From contig JAVBVZ010000031.1 of the NCBI GenBank assembly GCA_036679405.1, positions 62,001 to 126,000 on the forward strand: 64,000 bases of DNA, read 5' to 3'. This document shows, piece by piece, positions 52,334 through 60,041 of the stretch. Positions within the stretch are counted from its first letter, which is position 1; the number at the start of each line of letters is the position of its first letter. The stretch is from JAEYKI01 sp036679405 (lineage in GTDB: Bacteria; Bacillota; Clostridia; Christensenellales; Christensenellaceae). The notes under the pieces were generated by a model. The model searched no databases. It was not told where the DNA came from and saw nothing but the letters and a program-made list of their open reading frames with translations. The position numbers and the translations under genes are program-made.

Positions 52334-52953
52334 ATGAATGTAATAGGTCTGGGCGTGGGGACATCTGGCGTAAAGAGTACCGTATTTGGTTTTGGTAAGA
52401 ACTCCGATGCGATTAGCTCGGCATATGCTGAATACGGGCTTATATGTACGCAAGCAGGTATATTTGAGTTTGATCCCAACATCATTTTAAAAAAAACTTA
52501 CAGGCCTTAAAAACGTCAATTTGCAAAAGCGGAACGACTGTCATTGACGCAAGCTGTCTTGCTTCATTTGGCGAATCGTTTGTGTGCCTGGATAAGAACG
52601 ATAGGGTTTTATCAAATGCTATGATTTATATGGATAAACGCGGCACGAATGAATGTGAAGAATTTCAGGCGCAAATGAATACGAAAGAATACCGGTCAAT
52701 ATATCGATCCGATTGCTTGGAAGATGAGCACATGTGTGATTATGGGCTAGCATCAGAACATCCGGTAAGTACATTACTCTCGCTTTCAACATGTCGGGTG
52801 GAGGCAATGTTCGTTGGTTTCGGGACGCCCTGGCAAAAGATATCAAACAACAATAACGGTGAAAAAGCCTATGGAGCGGCATACCAGAAAACCCGGTGGA
52901 TGATTAAAGATTCCGTAAAGGTCAATGTTTCTTATACGTTACTATTTGAATAA
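52334..52953 (+). pseudogene. FGGY carbohydrate kinase, broken
   Basis: An ATG at 52334 opens 58 codons encoding the start of an FGGY kinase (IGLGVGTSGVKSTVFGFG, then EYGLICTQAGIFEFDPNIIL), stopping at 52510. Homology resumes in another frame from about 52540 (GTTVIDASCLASFGESFVCL, then DRVLSNAMIYMDKRGTNECE), matching the GESxVxLDxxxxxLxNAIxWxDxR block. It shifts again near 52795, where a third frame gives SGGGNVRWFRDALAKDIK. The total length (620 bp) is less than half of a normal kinase (about 1500 bp). At least two frameshifts and large deletions make it dead. The kinase step must come from elsewhere, if it is still needed. Confidence 0.8.
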
Positions 52954-53008
52954 AAAATCTGTTTAGGAACGGATTGTTTCTAAAAATTAATAAACGGAGG
53001 ATTAAGAA

Positions 53009-54055
53009 ATGAAAAGAAAACACTTTAAGCTGACATGGATGATCTGTATTGTGATTGTCGCTGGATTGCTCATGGCAGGATGTAGCCAGACCGGTGCGAC
53101 AGTGACCACATCTGAACAAGCCGTGCAGACAGACACGCAGAGTGCCACAGAGGAGACAAAAACGCCTGTTGACGGCGAACAAAAAACAATCGCTTTCAGC
53201 CTGAAAACGATAACGAATGACGATTTCCAAAAGGCGATTGCTGATTCGATTCAGGCGACGGTAGAGAACTCCGGCAATAAATTTGAACTGGTAACGGCAG
53301 GAGACCAGACCAATGTTGCCATGCAGGTCAAACAAATCGAAGATTTGATTGCCAAAAAGGTAGATGCAATTATTGTGAGCCCAATGGACGCAAATGCTGT
53401 TATTCCGGCCTTGAAGAAGGCGAAAGAAGCGGGTATTCCGGTGGTTCTGGTCGACCAGACGATTGAGGAAGGTAATGAAGATCTTTATGTTACCTATATC
53501 GGGACAGATAATTACAATGCTGGTAAAGAGGGGGGCGAGCAGGTCGTTGAATGGTTAGGCGGAGAAGGCAATGTGCTCATCGTTCGCGGGGCGAACGGTT
53601 CTTCGGCTGGTGATCAGCGCGTAGATGGATTTAAAGCTGGTATTGAGGGTAGCAATATCAATATTGTTGGTGAGCAGGCTGGCGATTGGAAAAATGATGT
53701 AGCTATGCAGGTGACGGAAAACATGCTTCAGTCTAACAAAGATATTCAGGCTATATTCACAGCGTCCGACGTTATGTTGGATGGAATTTTGCAGGCTCTC
53801 TCTGGAGCAGGTGTTGAAAATGTGAAAATTATGGCTGTAGACGGGTCGAGCAAAGCTGTTGGACTCATTGAATCCGGTGAAGTTACCGGGACAATGGCGC
53901 AGTTCCCTCAAATTATGGGTGAAAAAGCCGTTGAGACGTTGTTGGGAATTTTGGATGGTTCCATTGACGCTAATAGTGTGGAAAAGTATATAGATTCTGG
54001 TACGGAAGCATATACAATTGAAAATATCGAGGATGCTAAAGAGAAAGCTTTCTAA
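53009..54055 (+). CDS. Sugar ABC transporter substrate-binding lipoprotein (cassette E)
   Basis: A 348-residue RbsB-type lipoprotein. The signal peptide ends at Cys25 (LMAGC), followed by a Thr/Gln/Glu-rich linker to about residue 55. The fold starts at KTIAFSLKTITNDDFQKAIADS, with IPVVLVDQTIEEGN and IQAIFTASDVMLDGILQAL later. GGAGG lies ahead of the ATG. The gene follows the dead kinase, and a long hairpin (54071-54112) follows it. Substrate may be an aldose handled by the isomerase at the cassette end. Confidence 0.92.
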   Translation: MKRKHFKLTWMICIVIVAGLLMAGCSQTGATVTTSEQAVQTDTQSATEETKTPVDGEQKTIAFSLKTITNDDFQKAIADSIQATVENSGNKFELVTAGDQTNVAMQVKQIEDLIAKKVDAIIVSPMDANAVIPALKKAKEAGIPVVLVDQTIEEGNEDLYVTYIGTDNYNAGKEGGEQVVEWLGGEGNVLIVRGANGSSAGDQRVDGFKAGIEGSNINIVGEQAGDWKNDVAMQVTENMLQSNKDIQAIFTASDVMLDGILQALSGAGVENVKIMAVDGSSKAVGLIESGEVTGTMAQFPQIMGEKAVETLLGILDGSIDANSVEKYIDSGTEAYTIENIEDAKEKAF

Positions 54056-54070
54056 TCAAATTGCATAGCC

Positions 54071-54112
54071 GATGACGGAAGCGGGTAAGGATGACTGTCT
54101 GCTCCCGTCATC
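54071..54112 (+). other. Hairpin after the cassette E binding-protein gene
   Basis: GATGACGG (54071-54078) pairs with CCGTCATC (54105-54112) around a 26-nt interior. It takes the same place as the hairpins after the cassette A and C binding-protein genes. Confidence 0.55.
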
Positions 54113-54156
54113 AAATTTAAATTTGATTATGGGCAGTGCTAAAAAGGAGTGTTTCA

Positions 54157-55110
54157 ATGGAATGGATCAAAAAGAAAAAGAAAGTTTTGACTGTTTTGGT
54201 GGCCGCCACCTTAATAATCATTGCGGGTTCATATATTCCATATTTTTATACAATTGATAACTTGTTGAACGTAGTAAGACAAAGTTCGGTTGTTGGCATT
54301 TGTGCTGTGGGTGTAACAATGGTAATCATTGTACAGGGAATTGATTTATCTGTTGGAGGTATTGTATCATTTGCAGCTATGATAAGCGGTACCTTAATGC
54401 TAAATGGAGTCAATATTATCCTGTGCATATTGGCTGGTTTAGCTGTTGGAATTTTACTAGGATTGTTTAACGGATTCATGGTGGCTAAGATTGGAGTTCC
54501 ACCGTTTATCACAACGCTCGTTGTCGGACAAGTAGCAGCAGGATTGGCACTTGTCACAAGCAACGGTGGCTCCATTGGCGGCTTTCCTGATGGATATGTC
54601 TATATGGGTAACGGCACATTCTTTGGGGTTCCGATTTCGAATTATCTGTTGATTATTTTCGTTATTATAGGTTCATTGTTTATGGCGAAAACGAGGATAG
54701 GGAACTGGATTTATGCGATTGGCGGAAATGAAATGGTCGTCAAACAAGAAGGTATCAATACGAGCAAAACAAAGATATTGGTATACGGAATATCTGGCTT
54801 TTGCGCGGCATTCGGTGGCATTCTTTTAAGCGCTCAACTGGACACAGTGCATCCAATCCAGGGCGAACCATATTTGCTGGATACTATTGCGGCTTGTGTG
54901 CTCGGCGGCGTCAGTATGATGGGTGGTGAAGGAAAGATATATTTGGCAATGGTCGGGGCCCTTATAATTGGACTGGTTAGAAATGCGCTGAACATGCTGG
55001 GTATGCATCCGTTTTATCAAAACATCATAATTGGGGCGATCATCATTGTTGTTGTTGCAATCAGTGTTTGGAATAAGAATAAGAGCATGCAGGAAAGCGA
55101 AAATTTCTGA
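54157..55110 (+). CDS. Sugar ABC transporter permease 1, RbsC type (cassette E)
   Basis: A 317-residue membrane protein with VTMVIIVQGIDLSVGGIVSFAAM and ACVLGGVSMMGGEGKIYLAMVGAL. The ATG at 54157 follows AAAGGAG by 7 nt; an upstream in-frame ATG-like start at 54136 lies before that ribosome site. About eight to ten helices. It pairs with the second permease 26 bp downstream. Confidence 0.92.
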   Translation: MEWIKKKKKVLTVLVAATLIIIAGSYIPYFYTIDNLLNVVRQSSVVGICAVGVTMVIIVQGIDLSVGGIVSFAAMISGTLMLNGVNIILCILAGLAVGILLGLFNGFMVAKIGVPPFITTLVVGQVAAGLALVTSNGGSIGGFPDGYVYMGNGTFFGVPISNYLLIIFVIIGSLFMAKTRIGNWIYAIGGNEMVVKQEGINTSKTKILVYGISGFCAAFGGILLSAQLDTVHPIQGEPYLLDTIAACVLGGVSMMGGEGKIYLAMVGALIIGLVRNALNMLGMHPFYQNIIIGAIIIVVVAISVWNKNKSMQESENF

Positions 55111-55135
55111 GTGAATAATGAATAAGGGGGATGCC

Positions 55136-56119
55136 ATGAGCAGCAATGAAAGAGAATTAAAACAAAGCAATTCCGCTGCAGATCTGTTACGGAGTTTTAT
55201 AAAGGATAACGGAGCGATTATCATATTCATGATTATTGCTATTTTTGCGCTGATTTTTGTGCCGAATTTTGCTTCGGCAGACAATATGCTTGTGATAATA
55301 AAACAAGCGGCCATACCGATTATTGCAAGTATTGGTATGACGATGGTTTTGATGACCGGGGGTATAGACTTATCATTGGGATATAACCTTGGATTTACGT
55401 CAATCATTGTAGGACTTTTGATACAAACAATGGGCGTACCAATCTGGCTGGGTGTACTTGCTGGACTTGCCGTAGGCGTGTTGATTGGATTGGGAAACGG
55501 TTTGATAGTGGAAAAGGTGAAAGTGCCAGCATTTATAGCCACTCTGGGTACCGGATATATTATTCTTGGGGCAGCCCAGATCATTAGCAAGGGAAATACT
55601 ATTAATAGGCTTCCGGATGAATTTCTGGCAATTGGACAAACTGCGATTGGCGGGGTTAACATGACAGTCCTTATAGCCATTATCGTGGCAGTCATATTTT
55701 ACTTCGTTTTACAGCGTTCGACTTATGGGCGCGCCTTGGAAGCATTTGGTTTTAATCCGCGTACAAGCTTTTTTAGTGGCATTAATACATCCAGTCTACA
55801 TATCAGCGTTTATATGATTTGTGGTTTGTTGACTGCGTTAGCGGGCATTCTGTTAACGATTCGTGTAAACTGTGCCCAACCGGATATGGGAGGTGGCAAT
55901 TATACATTTCAGATAGTCACAGCCGCGGTTATAGGTGGTGCAAGCCTGTTCGGTGGAAAAGGAACTGTAATCGGAAGCATTTTTGGTGTTTTCATTATCA
56001 AAATCATTGAAAACTGCATTAATCTCTTGAATGTGCAATACTTTTTATTCCAAGCCGTTATGGGTATCGTTATACTTCTGGCTCTTATTTTTGAGTCGGT
56101 CAAGAATAAGAAACTGTAA
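55136..56119 (+). CDS. Sugar ABC transporter permease 2, RbsC type (cassette E)
   Basis: A 327-residue membrane protein with a longer polar N-terminus (SSNERELKQSNSAADLLRSF), MTMVLMTGGIDLSLGYNLGFTSI and AAVIGGASLFGGKGTVIGSIFGVF. The ATG at 55136 has AAGGGGG 5 nt upstream. It forms the second half of the channel with the 54157 product. Confidence 0.92.
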   Translation: MSSNERELKQSNSAADLLRSFIKDNGAIIIFMIIAIFALIFVPNFASADNMLVIIKQAAIPIIASIGMTMVLMTGGIDLSLGYNLGFTSIIVGLLIQTMGVPIWLGVLAGLAVGVLIGLGNGLIVEKVKVPAFIATLGTGYIILGAAQIISKGNTINRLPDEFLAIGQTAIGGVNMTVLIAIIVAVIFYFVLQRSTYGRALEAFGFNPRTSFFSGINTSSLHISVYMICGLLTALAGILLTIRVNCAQPDMGGGNYTFQIVTAAVIGGASLFGGKGTVIGSIFGVFIIKIIENCINLLNVQYFLFQAVMGIVILLALIFESVKNKKL

Positions 56120-56130
56120 GGAGGTAAGCA

Positions 56131-57648
56131 ATGGAGAACAAGATTCTTAATATGCGGAGCATAACAAAATATATCTTTGACAATGAAGGAAATGCTTTAA
56201 GAAATACAAATGTTAAAATACTTGACAGTATTGATTTTGATCTTGAATCAGGTGAAGTTCATATTCTTGTAGGGGAAAACGGTGCGGGGAAATCTACCTT
56301 GATGAAGATATTGGGAGGGATTATTCCGCAGGATGAAGGCAGCATAATACTGGATGGAACTGAAGTAAAGTTTAAAAGTCCAATGGATGCAAAAGAAGCG
56401 GGTATTGGATTTATCCATCAAGAGTTGAATTTATGCTTAAATGTTGATATTGCGCATAATATTTTCTTAGGGAATGAAATTATTAAAAATGGTTTTATGG
56501 ATAAAAAGGAAATGTATAAACGCAGTGCGGAGTTGCTTGAACGCGTAGGCTTTAATGTAAGTCCAAGAAAGACTGTACGTACATTATCTACTGCACAACA
56601 GCAACTTGTGGAGATTGCAAAGGCGTTATCCTACGATTCTAAGATTCTTATAATGGATGAGCCAACTGCCAGCCTTTCGCAAAATGAAATAAAAATACTC
56701 TTTAGACTAATAAAAGAGATGAAGTCAAAGGGAATGAGTATTATCTATATATCGCATCGTTTTGAGGAACTGCTGGAAATTGGTGACCGGATTACAGTCC
56801 TAAGGGATGGTAAGAATTCGGGGAATATGAATGTATCAGAATTTAACTATGATCAGCTTGTTAATATGATGGTAGGCCGCACACTGGGGAAAATGCATGT
56901 TTGCACACATTGTCCGCAAGAAGAAGAAATTTTAAAAGTTGAGAATTTCAAAATATCGGATAAAACAGTCCCGCTAAATCTTATAGTACGCAAGGGCGAA
57001 ATAGTAGGGCTCGGCGGGTTGGTCGGTTCTGGCAGGACAGAATTGGCACAATCCATATTCGGTGCAAGAAGTTTTTCTTCAGGTGAAGTTTACTACAAAG
57101 GGAAAAAATTAAAAAGGCTGCTCCCTAAGAAAAGTGTAAGCTTAGGTATTGCTTATGTGTCAGAAGACAGGAAACTGGACGGCCTGGTATTGCCAATGGG
57201 CATTCGAGAAAACACCACATTAGCTTATCTTAAAACATTTTTTCCAACAAGAATGATTTCAAAAGTAAAGGAAAAACAAATTGTCGAAGAACAGGTGGCA
57301 AGGCTCAATGTGGTAAGCAGATCTATAAATCAACCTGTCAATACATTATCGGGAGGGAATCAACAAAAGGTGGTTTTAGCCAAATGGCTGTCAAAAATGC
57401 CGCAACTATTGATACTCGACGAACCGACAAGGGGAATAGATATCAATGCCAAAACAGAGATTTATCGCCTGATGGACGACATTGCGAATATGGGTGTAGC
57501 TATTCTAATGATATCCTCAGAAATGCCTGAACTGATTGGAATGAGCGATCGGGTTTATGTTATGCGGGCAGGTACAATTTCTGACGAGATTAACAAAGAT
57601 GAAGAAGGGTTCACGCAAGAGCGCATTTTACAAAGCACATTGAATTGA
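56131..57648 (+). CDS. Sugar ABC transporter ATPase, RbsA type (cassette E)
   Basis: A 505-residue two-domain ATPase. Domain 1: P-loop GENGAGKST, signature LSTAQQQLVEIAKAL, Walker B ILIMDEPTASL. Domain 2: degenerate P-loop GLVGSGRTE, signature LSGGNQQKVVLAKWL, Walker B LLILDEPTRGID. The linker between domains holds two His/Cys residues (CTHCPQEEE), unusual for the family. GGAGG lies before the ATG. Here the ATPase comes after the permeases, the reverse of cassettes A, C and D. Confidence 0.93.
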   Translation: MENKILNMRSITKYIFDNEGNALRNTNVKILDSIDFDLESGEVHILVGENGAGKSTLMKILGGIIPQDEGSIILDGTEVKFKSPMDAKEAGIGFIHQELNLCLNVDIAHNIFLGNEIIKNGFMDKKEMYKRSAELLERVGFNVSPRKTVRTLSTAQQQLVEIAKALSYDSKILIMDEPTASLSQNEIKILFRLIKEMKSKGMSIIYISHRFEELLEIGDRITVLRDGKNSGNMNVSEFNYDQLVNMMVGRTLGKMHVCTHCPQEEEILKVENFKISDKTVPLNLIVRKGEIVGLGGLVGSGRTELAQSIFGARSFSSGEVYYKGKKLKRLLPKKSVSLGIAYVSEDRKLDGLVLPMGIRENTTLAYLKTFFPTRMISKVKEKQIVEEQVARLNVVSRSINQPVNTLSGGNQQKVVLAKWLSKMPQLLILDEPTRGIDINAKTEIYRLMDDIANMGVAILMISSEMPELIGMSDRVYVMRAGTISDEINKDEEGFTQERILQSTLN

Positions 57649-57673
57649 ATAACAGAAAGGATTACGTAGCATT

Positions 57674-59077
57674 ATGAAGTCAATAACATTTGCTCTCTAT
57701 TTTGGGAATCGTGGCTTTTTTCCAGCTGAGTCAATAGCCAGCGCAAGAGAAGAGATGAAAAAGGCTGTTGAAGACGCGGGGTTTGCCACTATCATTGCCC
57801 CTGCTGACATGACAAGGTATGGCGCTGTGGAAACAGCGAAAGAAGGAAAGAAATATGCTGAATTTCTTAGGCAACATGATGGAGAATATGACGGAATTAT
57901 CATATGTTTGCCAAATTTCGGCGACGAAAACGGCGCGATTGAAGCTTTTAAGAATTGCAGGGTTCCCATATTGATACAGGCATATGATGATGAAGCGGGC
58001 CGGTTGGCTCCTGAGTACAGGAGGGATGCATTCTGTGGTAAATTTGCAATTATGGATGTGTTTTATCAATTGAAATTGCCGTTTACAACGTACCAACCGC
58101 ATACAATAAACCCTGACACGCCGGAGTTTGCAGAGCAGCTTAAAAAGTTTGCAACGATATGCCGGGTTGTGAAAGGCATGAAGCAATTCAAGATAGGAGC
58201 AATCGGAGCAAGGACGACTGCTTTTAAAACAGTACGGTTTGATGAAATGGCCTTGGAAAAATACCATATTGATACAGAGACGCTCGATTTGTCCTCGGTT
58301 TTCCCAATGATTAAATCATTATCGGATAGCGATGAATCGGTAGTTAAAAAACTGAAATATTATAAAAACATGACTGATTTTAGTGATGTCTCAGAAGAAA
58401 AAAGCTTGATGATTGCAAAGGTTGGTGTTGTACTGGACCAAGTTATCAATCAATATGAACTTGATGCATTGGCATTACGTTGTTGGGGTGAGTTCCAGCA
58501 AGAATTTGGAATATCTCCATGTGTTCCTGTTTGTGATCTTAATGCAAGGGGAATTGCGGCAGCATGTGAAATGGATGTGAATAACGCGGTCGCCATGCGC
58601 GCTTTAACACTTGCTTGCGAGCAGCCTGCTACAGTTCTGGATTGGAACAATAATTACGGAAAGGAACCTGATAAATGTATTGTATTCCATTGCGGGCCCG
58701 CGGCGAATGAATTGCTGTTTGAACATAAAGCCAAGGTGGGTAGACACAGAATCTTGGAAAACACTTATGGCGAAAATAATTGTACCGGCGTCAATGCGGG
58801 TAGGTTTGATCATTTTAGCTTTACATACGCAAGCGCAAAAACAGACGATGGTGTGCTGCATTTATATGCGGGACATGGAAAATTCACCGATGATCCCGTC
58901 AGTAAAGATTTTTTTGGAACGTATGGCGTGGCACAAGTTGAAGGGTTGCAGGACCTGCTGCAGTATATTGGTGAAAACGGATATAAACATCATGTCAGTC
59001 TTACAAGAGGTCTATGTAAAGAAGAACTAGAAGAAGCTCTGGGAAAGTATCTGGGGTATGCCATCAAAGTTTTCTAA
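57674..59077 (+). CDS. L-fucose/L-arabinose isomerase-family protein
   Basis: A 467-residue cytoplasmic protein with the layout of L-fucose/L-arabinose isomerases: an N-terminal Rossmann-like domain (FALYFGNRGFFPAESI ... DGIIICLPNFGDENG), a middle domain (LALRCWGEFQQEFGISPCVP, the conserved metal-Glu strand) and a C-terminal barrel (IVFHCGPAANELLF). It lacks the full length of bacterial FucI (about 590 residues), so it belongs to a shorter branch. It should interconvert an aldose and ketose; the ketose would normally go to an FGGY kinase, but the local one is broken. Confidence 0.85.
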   Translation: MKSITFALYFGNRGFFPAESIASAREEMKKAVEDAGFATIIAPADMTRYGAVETAKEGKKYAEFLRQHDGEYDGIIICLPNFGDENGAIEAFKNCRVPILIQAYDDEAGRLAPEYRRDAFCGKFAIMDVFYQLKLPFTTYQPHTINPDTPEFAEQLKKFATICRVVKGMKQFKIGAIGARTTAFKTVRFDEMALEKYHIDTETLDLSSVFPMIKSLSDSDESVVKKLKYYKNMTDFSDVSEEKSLMIAKVGVVLDQVINQYELDALALRCWGEFQQEFGISPCVPVCDLNARGIAAACEMDVNNAVAMRALTLACEQPATVLDWNNNYGKEPDKCIVFHCGPAANELLFEHKAKVGRHRILENTYGENNCTGVNAGRFDHFSFTYASAKTDDGVLHLYAGHGKFTDDPVSKDFFGTYGVAQVEGLQDLLQYIGENGYKHHVSLTRGLCKEELEEALGKYLGYAIKVF

Positions 59078-59193
59078 TGGATTTAAAAGATGATGCAGGG
59101 CAATTCAAATATTCTGTTCGGATATTTATTCTGTCTTTGCTTTATCCGCCACCGGCGGCGCTCGTTTTATATTCCTTACTTTCTACATAAGCA

Positions 59194-59222
59194 AAAACAG
59201 GATGCGGTTGCATCCTGTTTTT
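59194..59222. terminator. Terminator next to a tRNA-Ser-like end
   Basis: Perfect arms AAAACAGGATGC (59194-59205) and GCATCCTGTTTT (59210-59221), 4-nt loop, T5/A5 flanks on both strands. It directly follows CTCTCCGCCA on the minus strand, so it probably once ended a tRNA transcript. Confidence 0.75.
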
Positions 59223-59225
59223 ATT

Positions 59226-59284
59226 TGGCGGAGAGCCAGGTCTTTACGCTGCCCTGCGGGACAGCTCATGCCCGCTTCACTGTG
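59226..59284. repeat. Right 28-nt direct repeat and tRNA-Ser-like 3' end
   Basis: 59230-59257 is the partner of the 50990 repeat (26/28). On the minus strand it ends in GCTCTCCGCCA, identical to the last bases of the tRNA-Ser fragment at 59456, but the T-arm is decayed. To the right, to about 59380, is GC-rich sequence of unknown nature that includes the repeat also seen at 44434. Confidence 0.6.
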
Positions 59285-59415
59285 GACTCGCGGCTCGGTC
59301 GCAGGCTTCCTCGCGTTCATCTCACGTTCAGCGAACTTCCGCCTCGCTTCATCACGCTTGGGCGTGCGCTCGGCTTCGTTCCTATTCGGGTTCAAATCCC
59401 TATCTGTTCCAACAA

Positions 59416-59456
59416 AAATCAATACGGAGCACTGTATCAGTACTCCGTATTGATTT
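59416..59456. terminator. Terminator of the tRNA-Ser fragment
   Basis: Perfect 14-bp arms (59416-59429 and 59443-59456) with a 13-nt loop; A/T-rich flanks on both sides. On the minus strand it begins right at the CCA end of the tRNA-Ser fragment; on the plus strand it follows a T-arm-like GGGTTCAAATCCC (59388-59400). Confidence 0.75.
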
Positions 59457-59519
59457 GGCGGAGAGCTAGGGATTTGAACCCTAGGTACGCTCATCACGTA
59501 CACACGATTTCCAGTCGCA
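59456..59519 (-). pseudogene. 3' fragment of a tRNA-Ser(GGA) gene, probable attachment-site scar
   Basis: Read on the minus strand from 59519: anticodon stem-loop with loop CTGGAAA (anticodon GGA), a long variable arm (GTACG/CGTAC), a perfect T-arm (CTAGGG-TTCAAAT-CCCTAG) and CTCTCCG-CCA. The D-arm and 5' acceptor strand are missing; the sequence to the right (TAAAGCCATTCG) is unrelated. A 3' fragment that starts at the anticodon stem and keeps its own terminator is what integration of an element into a tRNA gene leaves at the distal end. The stretch 59078-59834 otherwise holds no gene. Confidence 0.75.
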
Positions 59520-59834
59520 ATCGAATGGCTTTATAATAAGCATAACGGAGCATTTTACTTGATTAATACTTGCGTACGTTTCAGATTGGAAATGATGATC
59601 CCGTACTTAATTTTTATTTGAAAATAGTGATAAAAAAAGATTGAATACACAGGTGATGAGATGCTGATGAAAGCAAAGGTGGGATCAGAAAAAAAGAGAT
59701 GGTTGCCTTAGTCAAATTGGTAGCGGGTATAATAGCTAAAAACTACCTTGTACTACTTAAAACAATAAAAATATGGTATCATAATAGGCATTGTATATTT
59801 TTAAAAACATTGGAGAATTTAAAGAGGTATTGTT

Positions 59835-60041
59835 GTGTTGGAAACAATTGATAGCAGATGGACCTCCTTGCAAGAAGCCTGTGACTGTCTTAATGCGAAA
59901 CGCCATACTATTATGCGCTGGATTAGACAGCGCATAATGCCCGCATCTAAGATCGGAAAGCTGTGTCGTTTAAGGATTTCTGATATCGACGAATGGGTTA
60001 ATAAGGGCGGAGCTGTCGATGGCCAAGAGGTATTGCAGTGA
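59835..60041 (+). CDS. Excisionase/MerR-like helix-turn-helix protein
   Basis: A 68-residue protein; GTG start with AGAGG 7 nt upstream. It has the HTH_17 (excisionase-type winged helix) pattern: SLQEACDCLNAKRHTIMRWI, then ASKIGKLCRLRISDIDEWVNKGG, with the Trp-Val near the end. Such proteins either steer excision of mobile elements or bind DNA as small regulators. Its last codons overlap the start of the membrane LuxR regulator by 4 nt, so the two are made together. Its position just inside the tRNA-Ser scar also fits an element-borne function. Confidence 0.72.
   Translation: MLETIDSRWTSLQEACDCLNAKRHTIMRWIRQRIMPASKIGKLCRLRISDIDEWVNKGGAVDGQEVLQ

Noticed and set aside
54826..55695. Minus-strand open frame (289 codons) opposite the cassette E permeases
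   Set aside because: It is an antisense shadow spanning two real permease genes; no recognisable protein or start signal.
59456..59540. Functional tRNA-Ser gene
   Set aside because: The 5' acceptor strand and D-arm are absent; only the 3' part from the anticodon stem onward is present.
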